Source of the DNA: Alphaproteobacteria bacterium | Lineage (GTDB): Bacteria > Pseudomonadota > Alphaproteobacteria > JAAXGF01 | Direction: 5' to 3' | Length of the DNA: 6,475 bases | NCBI GenBank assembly: GCA_012267605.1 | Contig: JAAXGF010000072.1 | Span: 1-6,475 of the forward strand | Shown: positions 6,380 to 6,475 of the stretch, in pieces | Numbering within the stretch: position 1 is the stretch's first letter | Layout of the letters: each line of letters begins with the position of its first letter | Notes under the pieces: generated by a model | What the model was told of the DNA's origin: nothing | Seen by the model: only the letters and a program-made list of their open reading frames with translations | Database searches by the model: none | Program-made: the position numbers and the translations under genes

Positions 6380-6401
6380 GGCACGATTGTATATAATTCC
6401 C
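6380..6401 (-). repeat. Right terminal inverted repeat
   Basis: Read on the minus strand it begins GGGAATTATATACAAT and continues with CGTGCC, matching the left end at 21 of 22 positions. It is bordered directly by the right target duplication. Confidence 0.95.
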
Positions 6402-6409
6402 AAAATTCT
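6402..6409 (+). repeat. Target site duplication, right copy
   Basis: AAAATTCT, identical to 4260-4267. Fusing the flanks with one copy restores the methyltransferase-like frame into 6410-6429, ending at a TAG. Confidence 0.95.
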
Positions 6410-6429
6410 TTACACCCACACGTCCGTAG
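6410..6429 (+). pseudogene. Detached original 3' end of the methyltransferase-like gene
   Basis: When joined to 4267, the codons read F-T-P-T-R-P followed by TAG at 6427-6429, so the gene before insertion ended here. This 20-bp remnant is now separated from its gene by the 2134-bp element and is not translated as part of it. Confidence 0.7.
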
Positions 6430-6455
6430 TAGGGCGGCAATCTAGGGAATAAATT

Positions 6456-6475
6456 GGGAATTATATAGTTGACTG
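6456..6475 (+). repeat. Possible left end of a second related element (cut by window end)
   Basis: GGGAATTATATA at 6456-6467 is identical to the first 12 bases of both inverted repeats of the complete element, in the orientation of a left end. The following bases, GTTGACTG, differ from the inner repeat but contain TTGACT, which could be a -35 box placed like that of an IS transposase promoter. The 8 bases before it, AATAAATT, would be the expected target duplication. Only 20 bp are visible, so this is tentative. Confidence 0.45.

Larger units (their letters stand above)
4268..6401 (-). mobile_element. Complete IS1595-family element with passenger genes
   Basis: A 2134-bp transposable element bounded by 22-bp terminal inverted repeats with one mismatch and flanked by a perfect 8-bp direct duplication. 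It encodes an IS1595-family (ISXO2-like) transposase on the minus strand, a 60-aa gene downstream of it, and two plus-strand passengers: a 52-aa protein and a 155-aa predicted lipoprotein. A simple IS1595 element with only a transposase of this size would be near 1.1 kb; the extra kilobase is passenger DNA. Passenger genes are known in some subgroups of this family. Intact ends, intact transposase, a near-consensus promoter and a perfect duplication suggest a recent and possibly still active insertion. It landed at the extreme 3' end of the methyltransferase-like gene. Confidence 0.94.

Noticed and set aside
6326..6403. N-terminal extension of the transposase to ATG 6403
   Set aside because: It would start outside the element and span the inverted repeat and the promoter; ATG 6325 has a good ribosome site and matches the usual length.
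1..6475. CRISPR array or tandem repeats
   Set aside because: No regularly spaced repeats were seen on either strand.

Overview
The window looks like chromosomal DNA of a Gram-negative bacterium. A lipobox-bearing lipoprotein, a signal-peptide-bearing AmtB-type transporter and sigma-70-like promoter spacing all fit this. The host genes appear moderately GC-rich. I cannot name the taxon from the sequence; an uncultured environmental lineage is possible but unproven.

Layout. (1) Positions 1-1117 hold no gene I can support: short, AT-richer, unrecognised reading frames and a few small palindromes. (2) 1118-2431 (+) is a complete ammonium transporter gene (amt/amtB) with signal peptide and every pore residue I checked. 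It is followed by a textbook intrinsic terminator at 2457-2483. No PII (glnK/glnB) gene accompanies it here. (3) 2579-3064 (-) is a small multi-pass membrane protein of unknown function. (4) 3397-4425 (+) is a methyltransferase-like gene whose start is uncertain and whose last codons belong to a mobile element.

(5) The main result is a complete IS1595-family transposable element at 4268-6401 (2134 bp). It has 22-bp terminal inverted repeats (21/22 identical) and is flanked by a perfect 8-bp target duplication, AAAATTCT, at 4260-4267 and 6402-6409. It carries its transposase on the minus strand (5390-6325) behind a near-consensus promoter, a 60-aa gene just downstream of the transposase on the same strand, and two plus-strand passenger genes: a 52-aa protein and a 155-aa predicted lipoprotein. 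The passengers are separated by a strongly self-complementary segment at 4569-4710 whose pairings cross, as in a pseudoknot.

Removing the element and one target copy restores an uninterrupted methyltransferase end, with a stop at 6427-6429. The insertion therefore only replaced the last six residues by a 52-residue tail encoded by the element, so the enzyme may still work. About 45 bp to the right of the element, at 6456-6467, the first 12 bases of the same terminal repeat recur in the orientation of a left end. This suggests that a second related element begins there and runs off the window.
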